A stretch of DNA of 64,000 nt from positions 1-64,000 of the forward strand of contig CAAFTZ010000116.1 of assembly GCA_900766055.1 (NCBI GenBank), given 5' to 3'. Shown here one piece after another: positions 53,391-62,330 of this stretch. Under the pieces are notes generated by a model. The model was given only the letters and a program-made list of their open reading frames with translations, did not search any database and was not told where the DNA came from. Position 1 is the stretch's first letter, and every line of letters begins with the position of its first letter. The translations under genes were made by a program, and so were the position numbers. The stretch comes from an uncultured Parasutterella sp. (GTDB taxonomy: Bacteria; Pseudomonadota; Gammaproteobacteria; Burkholderiales; Burkholderiaceae_F).

Positions 53391-54836
53391 TTACTTCTTC
53401 ACTTCGTCCGAAAGTTTTACGGGGATGAATTCACGGCTTCCGTTTCGGTCAACGAGAACCGCCAAGCTGCCTTTGGCTTTACTGACGACTTCATTCAAGT
53501 CCTTTTCAGTACGGATTTTCTTACCGCCGGCACTGATGATGATGTCGCCTCTGCGCATTCCCGCTTCCGCAGCCGCTCCGTACACGGACTCAACAAACAA
53601 TCCGTTAGAAACGCGTTTCTTTTCCTTGTCATTGAGCGGTCTGACGTTAGCGCCGAGGGCATTGTTCTGAGAAGCGGCAGGCTTCTTAAAGTTCAATTTT
53701 CCGTCGGTAGGCATTTCTCCGACCACGATGACGAGGTTGACAGGTTTGCCTTCACGCATTGCCTTAACTTTGACTTTGGCACCGGGCTTTGTAGAAGCAA
53801 CCGCCTGGGACAGTTCTCTGATATCGGCAATCGGTTTACCGTTGTATTCGATGACGATGTCTCCGTCACGCAGACCGGCTTTGTCGGCAGGGCCGTTCTT
53901 TTCGATCTGAGCGATCAGGGCGCCTTTAGCTTCTTTCAAATTAAAGCTTTTAGCTAGTTCAGGCGTGAGCTGCTGCATCAGGATGCCGAGTCGGCCTCTG
54001 GAGACCTTGCCGTTTTTCATCAGCTCGTCTTTGATCTGGACAGCCAGATCGATCGGAATGGCAAAAGACAAGCCCATGAAACCGCCGGAAGTAGAGAAAA
54101 TTTGGGAGTTGATGCCGATAACTTCTCCCTTCATGTTGAAGAGCGGTCCGCCGGAGTTACCGGGATTGACGGCAACGTCGGTCTGGATGAAGGGAACAAA
54201 CTGCTCGTCGGGAAGGTTGCGGCTTTTAGCGGAGACAATTCCTGCCGTGACGGTATTGTCCAGTCCGAAGGGAGCGCCGATGGCGGCAACCCATTCTCCG
54301 ACTTTAACGTTTTCCGATTTTCCGAGTTTTACGACGGGCAGGTCTTTCCCTTCAATTTTGATGACAGCAATATCGGTTTTAGGATCTGTGCCCAGAACCT
54401 TGGCCTTGAATTCACGCTTGTCCGTAAGATGAACAGTGACTTCATCGGCTCCGTCGACAACGTGGTTGTTCGTGAGGATGATGCCGTTCGGATCGATGAT
54501 GAAGCCGGAGCCCTGGCCGCGGCGTTCGGGCGTCATACCCGGGCCGTTGAAATCACCGAAGGGAAAGGGAAAGCCGAAACGACGCAGCATTTCAAGCTGC
54601 TCGTCGGGCATGCCGTTCTGAGGGCCGACGCGTTTTGCTTTCTTTACAGTAGAAATGCTGACAACGGCCTTCCCGTTGTCTTCGACTAACTTTGTAAAGT
54701 CCGGAAGACCGGAAAACTGAGAGGTCTGAGCGTGAGCCTCGGGGAAGACGGACACATTGCCGAAAGAACCGGCAGTTAAAGCCGCTGCACAAGCGATGGT
54801 CAGAACAGCCGGCTTGAGAAGCTTATTAAAAAACAT
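53391..54836 (-). CDS. degP: DegP/DegQ-family periplasmic serine endoprotease
   Basis: 481 residues. Signal peptide, then a trypsin-like domain with the His in ILTNNHVVDGADE, Asp in DPKTDIAVIKI, and Ser in NPGNSGGPLF. Two PDZ domains follow (about 290-370 and 395-475). Degrades or refolds misfolded envelope proteins. Leftward, near the two-component system but separated by about 105 bases. Confidence 0.95.
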   Translation of the reverse strand: MFFNKLLKPAVLTIACAAALTAGSFGNVSVFPEAHAQTSQFSGLPDFTKLVEDNGKAVVSISTVKKAKRVGPQNGMPDEQLEMLRRFGFPFPFGDFNGPGMTPERRGQGSGFIIDPNGIILTNNHVVDGADEVTVHLTDKREFKAKVLGTDPKTDIAVIKIEGKDLPVVKLGKSENVKVGEWVAAIGAPFGLDNTVTAGIVSAKSRNLPDEQFVPFIQTDVAVNPGNSGGPLFNMKGEVIGINSQIFSTSGGFMGLSFAIPIDLAVQIKDELMKNGKVSRGRLGILMQQLTPELAKSFNLKEAKGALIAQIEKNGPADKAGLRDGDIVIEYNGKPIADIRELSQAVASTKPGAKVKVKAMREGKPVNLVIVVGEMPTDGKLNFKKPAASQNNALGANVRPLNDKEKKRVSNGLFVESVYGAAAEAGMRRGDIIISAGGKKIRTEKDLNEVVSKAKGSLAVLVDRNGSREFIPVKLSDEVKK

Positions 54837-54942
54837 GCTTCCTTTTCTCCTAAGAAATGAGCGGAAAGATTGCTTTCTATATTAAATTTTGGACTTAATT
54901 AAGCCTTAATCTTCAAAGAGCTAAGGTAAAAAAGTATGTCTC

Positions 54943-56295
54943 CTATTCATCGTCGGCAGAGGGCTGATTTTCAACCGCTGCCTTGCAGATCGGGAAGTCG
55001 ATGCTAAAGCAGACGCCCTTTCCACCAATCCCTTCGGAAATAGACGGCTTGCCTCCGTGCAGCTCTGCCACGCGCCGCACAATCGCCAGTCCGAGACCGG
55101 TGCCCGGAATCGTTTTCGTTCCTTCCGCTCGGTAGAAACGTTCAAAGATTCTTTCGCGCTCGGCTTCCGGGATGCCGGGACCGTTATCGCAGACACGAAT
55201 GGAAGCCTCGGTATCCCTGATCAAGGTCTCAATTCGTATTTCTCCGCCTTCAGGTGTGTACCGAAGCGCGTTATCGCACAGGTTCGTCATTAGCAGCCGA
55301 AGTGCATCTTCGTTGGCGACCACGACCGTCGGTGTCTCGGATACGGTCCATAAATGAATATGCTTCTGCTCGGCGATAGGACTGAGGTCTTCGGCAACCG
55401 ATCGAGCCAGCTGCGTCATGTCCACGGGAAGGAAAGGGCGGGAGCGATTATCCGGGTCAAGACGCGCCATGGTGAGGAGCTGAGTCACGAGTCGAGTTGC
55501 ACGTTTAACGCCGTCTTTTAATCGTCCGAAGGCTTTTGCCCTCGCCTCGTCCGTCTTTGCCCTTTCGGCGAGCTGAATTTGGAGCGTGAGCGCAGTCAGA
55601 GGCGTCCGAAGTTCATGGGCTGCGTCCGAGGCAAAGCGCTGCTGAGCCTTGATACTTTCTCCGAGCTGACCTAAAAGATCGTTTAAGGCGTTTACCAAAG
55701 GGACGATTTCGCGCGGCATACCCTTCATGGACAGAGGCTGCAGAGAAGTCGGAGACCTTCTGGCAATGGCTCCCGTCGTTTTGTTAAGCGCATGAAAGCC
55801 CTGTCCGATAATGACCCAAACCACAAGTCCTACCAGCAGGATCATGACGAAAAGCGGGAGGAGCACCGGCTTAGCCGTTTGAACCGCGATTTCGCTTCGA
55901 ATGAATCTTGGCTGAGCTGCCTCAACGATTTGTCCGTACGGGTTTAAGAACGTATAGGCACGCCAAGTCTTACCGTCGAGCTGGAAGTCAGAAAAGCCCA
56001 CTCGGTCCATTACCGGCAGGGATTTCATCCGTCTGGACAAGGCAACGGCTCCGCTGATCGGATCATAAATCTGCACGACAACGCCCTGCTCGCGGTTCCC
56101 GAAGCGGCGCTTAAGCTGTATGACATCCTGAGAGCGAATGTTGTCAAAAGAAAGAGCGACCTCGCGCAAAGAATTATCCAGCAGGCGGTCGACTTCCCGC
56201 TGGACCGAGTAATACATAGCGGCTCCCGTGGCTATGGTTGTCAGAGCCAGTACGATGCTTAAAGCAACGAGGAGCCGGGTCTTAATTGAGTACAT
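54943..56295 (-). CDS. Sensor histidine kinase (QseC/PmrB-like)
   Basis: 450 residues. Two membrane helices (about 8-28 and 146-168) enclose a periplasmic domain of about 115 residues. The kinase core has the phospho-accepting His in AAHELRTPLTAL, the N box NLCDNALRYTPEGG, G1 DNGPGIPEAERERIFERFYRAEG, and G2 GTGLGLAIV. A HAMP-like linker lies between. Its start overlaps the regulator stop by one base (TAATG). Confidence 0.93.
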   Translation of the reverse strand: MYSIKTRLLVALSIVLALTTIATGAAMYYSVQREVDRLLDNSLREVALSFDNIRSQDVIQLKRRFGNREQGVVVQIYDPISGAVALSRRMKSLPVMDRVGFSDFQLDGKTWRAYTFLNPYGQIVEAAQPRFIRSEIAVQTAKPVLLPLFVMILLVGLVVWVIIGQGFHALNKTTGAIARRSPTSLQPLSMKGMPREIVPLVNALNDLLGQLGESIKAQQRFASDAAHELRTPLTALTLQIQLAERAKTDEARAKAFGRLKDGVKRATRLVTQLLTMARLDPDNRSRPFLPVDMTQLARSVAEDLSPIAEQKHIHLWTVSETPTVVVANEDALRLLMTNLCDNALRYTPEGGEIRIETLIRDTEASIRVCDNGPGIPEAERERIFERFYRAEGTKTIPGTGLGLAIVRRVAELHGGKPSISEGIGGKGVCFSIDFPICKAAVENQPSADDE

Positions 56296-56951
56296 TAGGT
56301 TTCGAGGACGTAGCCCACTCCGCGAACGGTCTTAATGCTGTCTTCGCTGAGTTTTTTACGAAGATGGTGAATATGAACTTCGATTGCGTTGGAGCCGATC
56401 AAGGATTCGTAGTTATAGAGCTTTTCTTCCAGCTGGGCTCTGGACAATACGATTCCCGGACGTTCGGCCAGTGCAAATAAAAGTGCATATTCCTTGCTCG
56501 ACAAGAGCACGGATTCTCCGTTAAACAGCACTTCGCGCGTCGAAGGATTAATGGTGAGACGTCCTCTGCGGATGATCGGATCGCTTCTTCCGGCCGAGCG
56601 GCGCAGAAGTGCACGGATTCGAGCACTGAGCTCATCCAAGTCATAAGGCTTGATAAGGTAATCATCAGCGCCGGCGTCCAACCCTTCAATTCGGTCGTTG
56701 ACTGTATCGCGGGCGGTCGTGACCAAAACCGGCGTATGGTTTTTGCGGAAGCGGATTTCCTTTAATACAGCGAGTCCGTCCTTGCCCGGCAGGCCGAGGT
56801 CAAGGATGACCAAGGAAAACGGAGTGGTATCCAGGGCAATGATCGCAGAGTTTCCGTCTTTCACCCAGTCGACGGCATACCCCTCTCCTTTAAGACCGTC
56901 GGCGACGGCTTCTCCGATCATTTCGTCGTCTTCTACTAACAGAATTCTCAT
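56295..56951 (-). CDS. OmpR/QseB-family response regulator
   Basis: 218 residues from the ATG at 56951, preceded by GGAG; a start at 56978 lacks it. Receiver domain with the acidic VEDDE pair, phospho-Asp in LVILDLGLPG and conserved Lys in LIKPYD; winged-helix DNA-binding domain with EVHIHHLRKKL and KTVRGVGYVL. Partner of the adjacent kinase; targets unknown. Confidence 0.95.
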   Translation of the reverse strand: MRILLVEDDEMIGEAVADGLKGEGYAVDWVKDGNSAIIALDTTPFSLVILDLGLPGKDGLAVLKEIRFRKNHTPVLVTTARDTVNDRIEGLDAGADDYLIKPYDLDELSARIRALLRRSAGRSDPIIRRGRLTINPSTREVLFNGESVLLSSKEYALLFALAERPGIVLSRAQLEEKLYNYESLIGSNAIEVHIHHLRKKLSEDSIKTVRGVGYVLET

Positions 56952-57088
56952 CTCATTCTCCGATACCAAAGTTTGCACAGTGTTTTATTCTCGAGAACTC
57001 AAAAAGCACAAGTACCGAGACTATCTCGCTATAGTTGGTGTAAAAAATTATCAACTATTACGATACGCCATAAAGGATGGAGGCGCAT

Positions 57089-57523
57089 ATGAACGATTAT
57101 CCGATTGTAACGGATGAGAACGGGGTGCCGAGGGCTCCTGTTCCCCCGAGTTTAGTGACAGTTACTCGCGTGGTTTATGCACTGCACGCACTATCCATTT
57201 TGATCGGCGTCTTTACCGGCGCTTCTATAGCTACGGCCTTTGTCTTTGGATGGCCTTCCATTATTGCCGTCATCATCAACTACGTTGAGCGCAGCGACGT
57301 GCGGGGGACCTACTTAGACAGTCATTTCTCCTGGCAGATTCGTACGTTTTGGTACGCGCTGCTGTGGATTGTCGTTGTTTGGATTCTCGGGCTTGCGCTT
57401 GCCGTATTCCTTATCGGTTTTGTTATTTGGATCGTGGGTTTTGTCGTACTCGGAATCTGGGTGTGCTACCGCATTGTTTACGGCTGGATGAGATTGTCCG
57501 ACGGCCGTCCGATGCCCATGTAA
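57089..57523 (+). CDS. DUF4870-like membrane protein
   Basis: 144 residues from the ATG at 57089, set by GGAGG 5 bases upstream. Three hydrophobic segments (about 26-65, 80-110, 112-130) and a YRIVYGWMRLSDGRPMPM end, as in the DUF4870/small-membrane family. Function unknown. Divergent from the response regulator. Confidence 0.7.
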   Translation: MNDYPIVTDENGVPRAPVPPSLVTVTRVVYALHALSILIGVFTGASIATAFVFGWPSIIAVIINYVERSDVRGTYLDSHFSWQIRTFWYALLWIVVVWILGLALAVFLIGFVIWIVGFVVLGIWVCYRIVYGWMRLSDGRPMPM

Positions 57524-57572
57524 TCCTGAATTGAAAGCGAGACAAACAGTTCAATAGAATTTTCTCTGATCG

Positions 57573-57596
57573 GCCTCGATTCACCGAGGCTTTGCC
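57573..57596 (+). terminator. Possible weak terminator before the AEC transporter
   Basis: GCCTCG/CGAGGC with a 6-base loop, then TTTGCC; the T-run is short. Confidence 0.4.
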
Positions 57597-57613
57597 CCAC
57601 GAGGTACAGAGGG

Positions 57614-58552
57614 ATGATTCTTCAGAACTTTTTGCTCGCTTTTCCGTTATTTTTCCTGGTAGGACTGGGATTTTTTTCCGCGAAGATCAATCTTATCGAC
57701 TTTAATGTCGGAAAAGGACTGGCGAAGTTCGCATTTAATATTGCTATTCCTTGCATGCTCTTTCAAACGATTCGGGGTGCATCGAACCTGCCGCCTCCGG
57801 ATTGGAATATCGGTCTTGCTTACTTCGGCTCGTGCGCCTTGGTCTTTCTGCTTACGTTCTTCATAGGCCGCAGAGGTTTTCATTTGAGAGGAGATGAAAG
57901 CACCGTTTTCGGGATGAGCGCCATTTTCTCAAACAATGTTCAGCTCGGTATCCCGCTCGCGATTTCTCTGCTCGGAGAAAACTGTGTTCCTTCCATCGCT
58001 TTCATCGTCTCCCTGAACGTATTTTTACTGTGGGTTGCAGTGACCGTTGGCGTAGAGCTTTCTCGGAGCCGTGAGGCATCGATTCTCGGTACATGTTTTG
58101 AAGGCCTATGGAGAACGATAAAGAACCCTGTGATTATCGGAATCCTGCTCGGGCTTTTGAGTTCATGGCTAGGTATCAACCTCCCCGGACCCTTTGGAAA
58201 GAGTATGGATTTGCTTTCCGCATCTGCGACGCCTGTTGCCTTGTTTTCCGTCGGCACAGGTCTTAGCCGCTATAAGCTTTCTTCTCATATCCGCTTGACC
58301 GGTGCCTCGATCTTCTTAAAGCTCTTTATTCAGCCGACCACGGTTTTCCTTCTGTGCGTCTTATTCGGAATCACCGGCATAGAGCGTCAGGCGGCATGTC
58401 TTTTGGCCTGCCTTCCTGTCGGCGTGAACGTTTATATCATGGCTCAGGAATTCGGAGTGATAGAAGGACCTGTTGTGAATGCCCTGCTGCTGACAACCTG
58501 TTTTTCGATGGTAACCGTTCCGCTAATGACTTCGGTGTTTAATTTCCTGTGA
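57614..58552 (+). CDS. AEC (auxin efflux carrier) family transporter
   Basis: 312 residues, about ten hydrophobic helices. Matches the bacterial AEC/MdcF-type pattern: FNIAIPCMLFQTIRGA in the first half, FSNNVQLGIPLAISLLGE in the middle and LLACLPVGVNVYIMAQEFG at the end. Bacterial members move malonate, malate or other organic acids. Alone, rightward. Confidence 0.88.
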   Translation: MILQNFLLAFPLFFLVGLGFFSAKINLIDFNVGKGLAKFAFNIAIPCMLFQTIRGASNLPPPDWNIGLAYFGSCALVFLLTFFIGRRGFHLRGDESTVFGMSAIFSNNVQLGIPLAISLLGENCVPSIAFIVSLNVFLLWVAVTVGVELSRSREASILGTCFEGLWRTIKNPVIIGILLGLLSSWLGINLPGPFGKSMDLLSASATPVALFSVGTGLSRYKLSSHIRLTGASIFLKLFIQPTTVFLLCVLFGITGIERQAACLLACLPVGVNVYIMAQEFGVIEGPVVNALLLTTCFSMVTVPLMTSVFNFL

Positions 58553-58560
58553 AGAAAAAC

Positions 58561-58592
58561 AAAAGCCTCCGGATCAAAACCGGAGGCTTTTG
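58561..58592. terminator. Bidirectional terminator between AEC gene and the cyd operon
   Basis: AAAAGCCTCCGG (58561-58572) and CCGGAGGCTTTT (58580-58591), a perfect 12-pair stem. The A-run on one side and T-run on the other serve both converging transcripts. Confidence 0.92.
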
Positions 58593-58610
58593 ACGACAGA
58601 CTCTGTCGAG

Positions 58611-58865
58611 TTATGGGTGCCTGAAAAAAATCATGAAACTTGCTACTCCGACGCAGGTCCAAGCGACCAGCGGGGAAAACAAGAAGGCTAAAAGTCGGTT
58701 TTTGGCTTTGAAGCCTACTCCGTAGACGAAACAGAAGCTCATTCCTAAAAGCAGGAGAACAAGCCAGCCGTGCGGCACGGAGGTCATATCAGATGCGATG
58801 GCTCTAGGATAAATAATCACAAAAGCCGCAACCGACAAGGCAATCAGAAAAGAGAGGATTCGCAT
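58611..58865 (-). CDS. ybgE: Cyd operon protein YbgE-like
   Basis: 84-residue protein with three hydrophobic segments and a VPHGWLVLLLLGMSFCFVYGVGF core, similar to YbgE. It is the last gene of the cytochrome bd operon; the role of YbgE is not known. It starts 3 bases after the cydX stop. Confidence 0.75.
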   Translation of the reverse strand: MRILSFLIALSVAAFVIIYPRAIASDMTSVPHGWLVLLLLGMSFCFVYGVGFKAKNRLLAFLFSPLVAWTCVGVASFMIFFRHP

Positions 58866-58868
58866 GCG

Positions 58869-58976
58869 CTATTCATTCTCTTTGTCGGATTGCTTCGGAA
58901 AATCAAATCCGAGTGTAGCCAAGGCAGACAGGCAGATCATGAAAAGAACTGCGCAGATCCAAGCGATATATGTCAT
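58869..58976 (-). CDS. cydX: Cytochrome bd small subunit CydX
   Basis: 35 residues (MTYIAWICAVLFMICLSALA...), a single membrane helix with a hydrophilic C-terminus, matching CydX, which stabilises the heme centre of cytochrome bd. It lies 47 bases after cydB. Its position and size are typical. Confidence 0.85.
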   Translation of the reverse strand: MTYIAWICAVLFMICLSALATLGFDFPKQSDKENE

Positions 58977-58987
58977 TGCTTACTCCA

Positions 58988-59009
58988 GCTGCCCGAGCGA
59001 ACGGGCAGC
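58988..59009 (-). other. Intercistronic stem-loop between cydB and cydX
   Basis: GCTGCCCG and CGGGCAGC form a perfect 8-pair stem with a 6-base loop and no T-run, in the gap after cydB. It probably protects the upstream mRNA or tunes the level of the small subunits. Confidence 0.5.
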
Positions 59010-59023
59010 GTAATTATTTCGGA

Positions 59024-60172
59024 TTAGTAAAGATTCTTCGAGTTTTCCTGAATCATCTTATTCGTCAGTTTTCCGCTCATTACCTTATAGGCCCAGCCGG
59101 TGTAGATGAGAACCAGCGGCAGGAAGATCAGCGTAACGATCAGCATGGTGAAGAGCGTGAGCTGAGAGCTTGTGCAGTCCCAAACCGTCAAGGAAGAGAT
59201 CGGGTTCGAAGAGGACGGCATCAGGAACGGGAACATCGCAACCAGCGGTGTAAAGACGGTTCCGATTTCAGCTAACGAAGAGAAGACGATGGCGACACCG
59301 GCCTTAAGCTTGCTGACGCTGAAGAAGGACACCAAGGCGCCTACGACAGCAAGTGCAGGGAAAGCCCAGAGAACAGGGTAGTCGGAGAAGTTCTTAAACC
59401 AGGCACCAGCTTGGACTTCCACTGTCTTGTTCAGCGGGTTCGGAAGCATGTTGGGATCGATTGCAGAAGTGATCACGAATCCGTCAATTCCTGTGTAAAC
59501 CCAAACGCCCGCAATCAGGAACAGGGCAATGAACACTAAAGAAGCGACCTGGCCGCAAACTTTGGCTCTCTGCTGAAGTACACCTTCGGATTTCAGTACC
59601 AAGTAGTTTGCGCCTTGAGTCACGATCATGGAGATAGAGACCAAGCCGCAGAGGATGGCAAACGGATTGAGAAGGGCCCAGAAGGAACCGGTATAGAAAC
59701 TTCTCAGGTGATCGTCGAAGTGGAACGGCACACCTTCGAGCAAATTACCGAAGGCGACACCGCAGACAACGGGCGGTACGAAGCTGCCGAGGAACAGAAG
59801 CCAGTCCCAGGAGTTTCTCCAGGTCTTGTTGGCAATCTTACTTCTGTAGTCGAAGCCGACCGGACGGAAGAAGAGAGCAAAGAGCACCAGCAGCATTGCC
59901 CAGTAGAAACCGGAGAAGGCTGTTGCGTAGATTAAAGGCCAAGCGGCAAAGATGGCACCGCCGCCGGTAATGAACCAAACCTGGTTGCCGTCCCAGTGAG
60001 GAGCGACGGAATTGATCATGACACGGCGTTCGTCGTCGTTCTTACCGATGAAAGGTAGAAGTGTTCCGACGCCCATGTCCTGGCCGTCCATAACGGCGAA
60101 ACCGGCTAACAGAACACCGATGAACAGCCACCAGATGAGTTTAAGTATTTCGTAATCGATAAACATAGTCAC
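59024..60172 (-). CDS. cydB: Cytochrome bd oxidase subunit II
   Basis: 382 residues with about eight membrane helices: FAVMDGQDMGVGTLLPF and the conserved NEVWLITGGG-like NQVWFITGGGAIFAAWP. Six bases after cydA. Confidence 0.96.
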   Translation of the reverse strand: MTMFIDYEILKLIWWLFIGVLLAGFAVMDGQDMGVGTLLPFIGKNDDERRVMINSVAPHWDGNQVWFITGGGAIFAAWPLIYATAFSGFYWAMLLVLFALFFRPVGFDYRSKIANKTWRNSWDWLLFLGSFVPPVVCGVAFGNLLEGVPFHFDDHLRSFYTGSFWALLNPFAILCGLVSISMIVTQGANYLVLKSEGVLQQRAKVCGQVASLVFIALFLIAGVWVYTGIDGFVITSAIDPNMLPNPLNKTVEVQAGAWFKNFSDYPVLWAFPALAVVGALVSFFSVSKLKAGVAIVFSSLAEIGTVFTPLVAMFPFLMPSSSNPISSLTVWDCTSSQLTLFTMLIVTLIFLPLVLIYTGWAYKVMSGKLTNKMIQENSKNLY

Positions 60173-60178
60173 TGTCCT

Positions 60179-61738
60179 TTACTTAGCAGCTTGTTCGTGG
60201 TGATAAGCACCGGTTCCTAAAGAGCTGGGACCGATCTTTGCGAAGCGCACCATAAGCCAGGCTTCCACAATTAACAGGCCTGTGTAGAGGAATACCAAGG
60301 CGCCCAAAGAGCCCCAAAGCGAACCGACAGACAGAGAGGAGACCGAGAGGTGGGTCGGGAGGATTTCCCAAATGGTCCAAGGCTGACGACCGTACTCGGC
60401 GACAAACCAGCCGGCTTCACAGGCGATCCAGGGAAGCGGAACGGCAAAGAGCACGAGCTTGAGCCAAAGACGTTTTTCAGCAGCCACTCTGCGCAGAGAG
60501 TAGTAAACGGAAAGACCGAAGATCAGCAGAAGAGCGACCCCCGCACCGGCCATGATACGGAAAGCGTAGAACATGGAATTGATGGAGTAGGGGATCGAGT
60601 CATTTGCGGCCTGCTGAATCTGTGCCTCTGTGACTTTATTGGTATCGGGCTGATACTTTTTGGTCAGCAAGCCGAAGCCAAGGTCTTTCTTATGGGCTTC
60701 AAATGTGGCCTTAGCTTGTGCGTCGTTCGGGTTCTTACGGAGCTGCTCCAAAGCTTTTACAGCCACCACGCCCTGAGTGATGCGTTCTTTGTTTTCGGCG
60801 ATGATCTGATTCAGACCGGGTATCTGCTTATCCAAGGAACGAGTCGACAAAATACCGGCGAGCCAGGGAATGGTGATTTCGAAAGTGTTCTTCTTAAGCT
60901 CGGGGTCGGCAAACGCAACGAGAGCCATGGAGGCAGGTGCAGGTTCGGTTTCCCAAAGACCTTCCATTGCAGCGATTTTTGCCGGCTGATCCTGAGCGAC
61001 GAGGTAACCGGATTCATCGCCCTGCTGAGCGGTGAAAATAGCAGCGACCAGGCCGAAGACAGCAGCGATCCGGAAGCTGCGCTTAGCAAAGTCCATATCG
61101 CGGCCTTTGAGCATGTACCAGGCAGAAATCGCCAGCACGAATGCGGCACCGGTGCAGTAACCGGCGGAGACGGTATGGAAGAATTTGGCCTGTGCCCACG
61201 GGCTGAGAAAGACGTCAAAGAAGTTCGTCATCTCCATTCGCATGGTCTGGTAATTAAAGGTGGCGCCGACCGGGTTCTGCATCCAGCCGTTGGCGACCAG
61301 AATCCACAAGGCAGAGAGGTTGGAGCCCAAAGCCATGAGGAATGTGCAGAGCAGGTGCGTTCCCTTCTTGAGGCGAGACCAGCCGAAGAAGAAAAGGCCG
61401 ATGAAAGTGGACTCCAGGAAGAAGGCCATGAGACCTTCAATAGCCAGCGGAGCGCCGAAGATGTCGCCCACGTAGTGAGAATAGTACGACCAGTTGGTTC
61501 CGAACTGGAACTCCATGGTGATACCGGTGGTCACACCCAAAGCAAAGTTAATTCCGAAGAGTTTTCCCCAGAACTTCACCATGTCTTTGTAAACCTGTTT
61601 GCCTGTCACCACATAACAAGCCTCCATCGCCACAAGAAGCATGGAGAGTCCGAGGGTGAGAGGCACGAATAAATAGTGATACATTGCCGTAGCAGCAAAC
61701 TGGAGCCGCGACAGGTCAACTAATTCAGTTGAGATCAT
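60179..61738 (-). CDS. cydA: Cytochrome bd oxidase subunit I
   Basis: 519 residues, heme-bearing catalytic subunit. His ligands in [11 protein letters not shown] and [12 protein letters not shown], the Met ligand in AFRIMAGAG, and a long periplasmic quinol loop (about 240-385), so it is the L type as in E. coli. Reduces oxygen with quinol, here presumably menaquinol. Overlaps the last base of cydP. Confidence 0.97.
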   Translation of the reverse strand: MISTELVDLSRLQFAATAMYHYLFVPLTLGLSMLLVAMEACYVVTGKQVYKDMVKFWGKLFGINFALGVTTGITMEFQFGTNWSYYSHYVGDIFGAPLAIEGLMAFFLESTFIGLFFFGWSRLKKGTHLLCTFLMALGSNLSALWILVANGWMQNPVGATFNYQTMRMEMTNFFDVFLSPWAQAKFFHTVSAGYCTGAAFVLAISAWYMLKGRDMDFAKRSFRIAAVFGLVAAIFTAQQGDESGYLVAQDQPAKIAAMEGLWETEPAPASMALVAFADPELKKNTFEITIPWLAGILSTRSLDKQIPGLNQIIAENKERITQGVVAVKALEQLRKNPNDAQAKATFEAHKKDLGFGLLTKKYQPDTNKVTEAQIQQAANDSIPYSINSMFYAFRIMAGAGVALLLIFGLSVYYSLRRVAAEKRLWLKLVLFAVPLPWIACEAGWFVAEYGRQPWTIWEILPTHLSVSSLSVGSLWGSLGALVFLYTGLLIVEAWLMVRFAKIGPSSLGTGAYHHEQAAK

Positions 61739-61938
61739 TATTTTTGTCCTTGAACGGTATTAACAGAAGGAGTGTTGAGAAACCTTGCGCTGACAGCCTC
61801 AGCACTTTGGTCCGTTTTTGTTTCAGGGCCGAAGAAAAGGAAAAAAATGACACCGATCAATGCGATTTTGCAGCCGATGATCACAGCCAATTTCATCCCC
61901 AACCGTTCCGAGGAACGGTCCGAGTTTTTAACTGCCAT
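61738..61938 (-). CDS. cydP: Cytochrome oxidase putative small subunit CydP
   Basis: 66 residues with one hydrophobic helix ([21 protein letters not shown]) and a basic N-terminus with a LG-K-AV pattern typical of CydP, found immediately before cydA in betaproteobacteria. The acidic C-terminal tail is longer than I expect. Confidence 0.65.
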   Translation of the reverse strand: MAVKNSDRSSERLGMKLAVIIGCKIALIGVIFFLFFGPETKTDQSAEAVSARFLNTPSVNTVQGQK

Positions 61939-62041
61939 AGAAGAAGAAAACTCCGTAAGTTTCTAAACGTAACTAATTGTAGTTTCAGATTTCATCCAAA
62001 AAAAGTCCGAAACTATTTCAAGCAGAATATTTTTGTATTAA

Positions 62042-62185
62042 TCAATTTTCTATTGTGGGATTGGGAGCCGGTACGTCGTCTCCGTCTTCCCAGGCAAACG
62101 GAAGGATTGCCATGAAGGCAAAGAAAATGAGAGCCACGGCAATCACCAGCCATTTCCACAGTTTCTTTTTCTCTTTTTGTTCCAT
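62042..62185 (-). CDS. Small single-helix membrane protein, unknown
   Basis: 47 residues from the ATG at 62185: basic start (EQKEKKKLWKW), one hydrophobic helix and an acidic, Pro-rich end. The frame is open upstream to 62308, but that part runs into the terminator of the next gene. Lies about 100 bases before cydP. No strong ribosome-binding site, so I am unsure. Confidence 0.4.
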   Translation of the reverse strand: MEQKEKKKLWKWLVIAVALIFFAFMAILPFAWEDGDDVPAPNPTIEN

Positions 62186-62265
62186 TGATTCACCAAAAGT
62201 AAAGCTTTGCGGGTATTTTCGCCTGAGAAAAGCTGTTTTTCGAGTTTCCTGCCTAAAAAGACCAT

Positions 62266-62292
62266 AAAAAACTCCGGACGGTGCCGGAGTTT
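62266..62292 (-). terminator. Terminator of the DUF1801/H1-like gene
   Basis: AAACTCCGG and CCGGAGTTT with a 6-base loop; the minus strand continues with a T-run. Confidence 0.85.
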
Positions 62293-62330
62293 GATTGTTC
62301 TTTTTCAAAGGCGTTTAAGCTTCCGTTTCC

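Noticed and set aside
60350..61672. A 440-residue open frame antisense to cydA
   Set aside because: Entirely inside cydA on the opposite strand, with Gly/Glu/His-rich nonsense composition and no family match.
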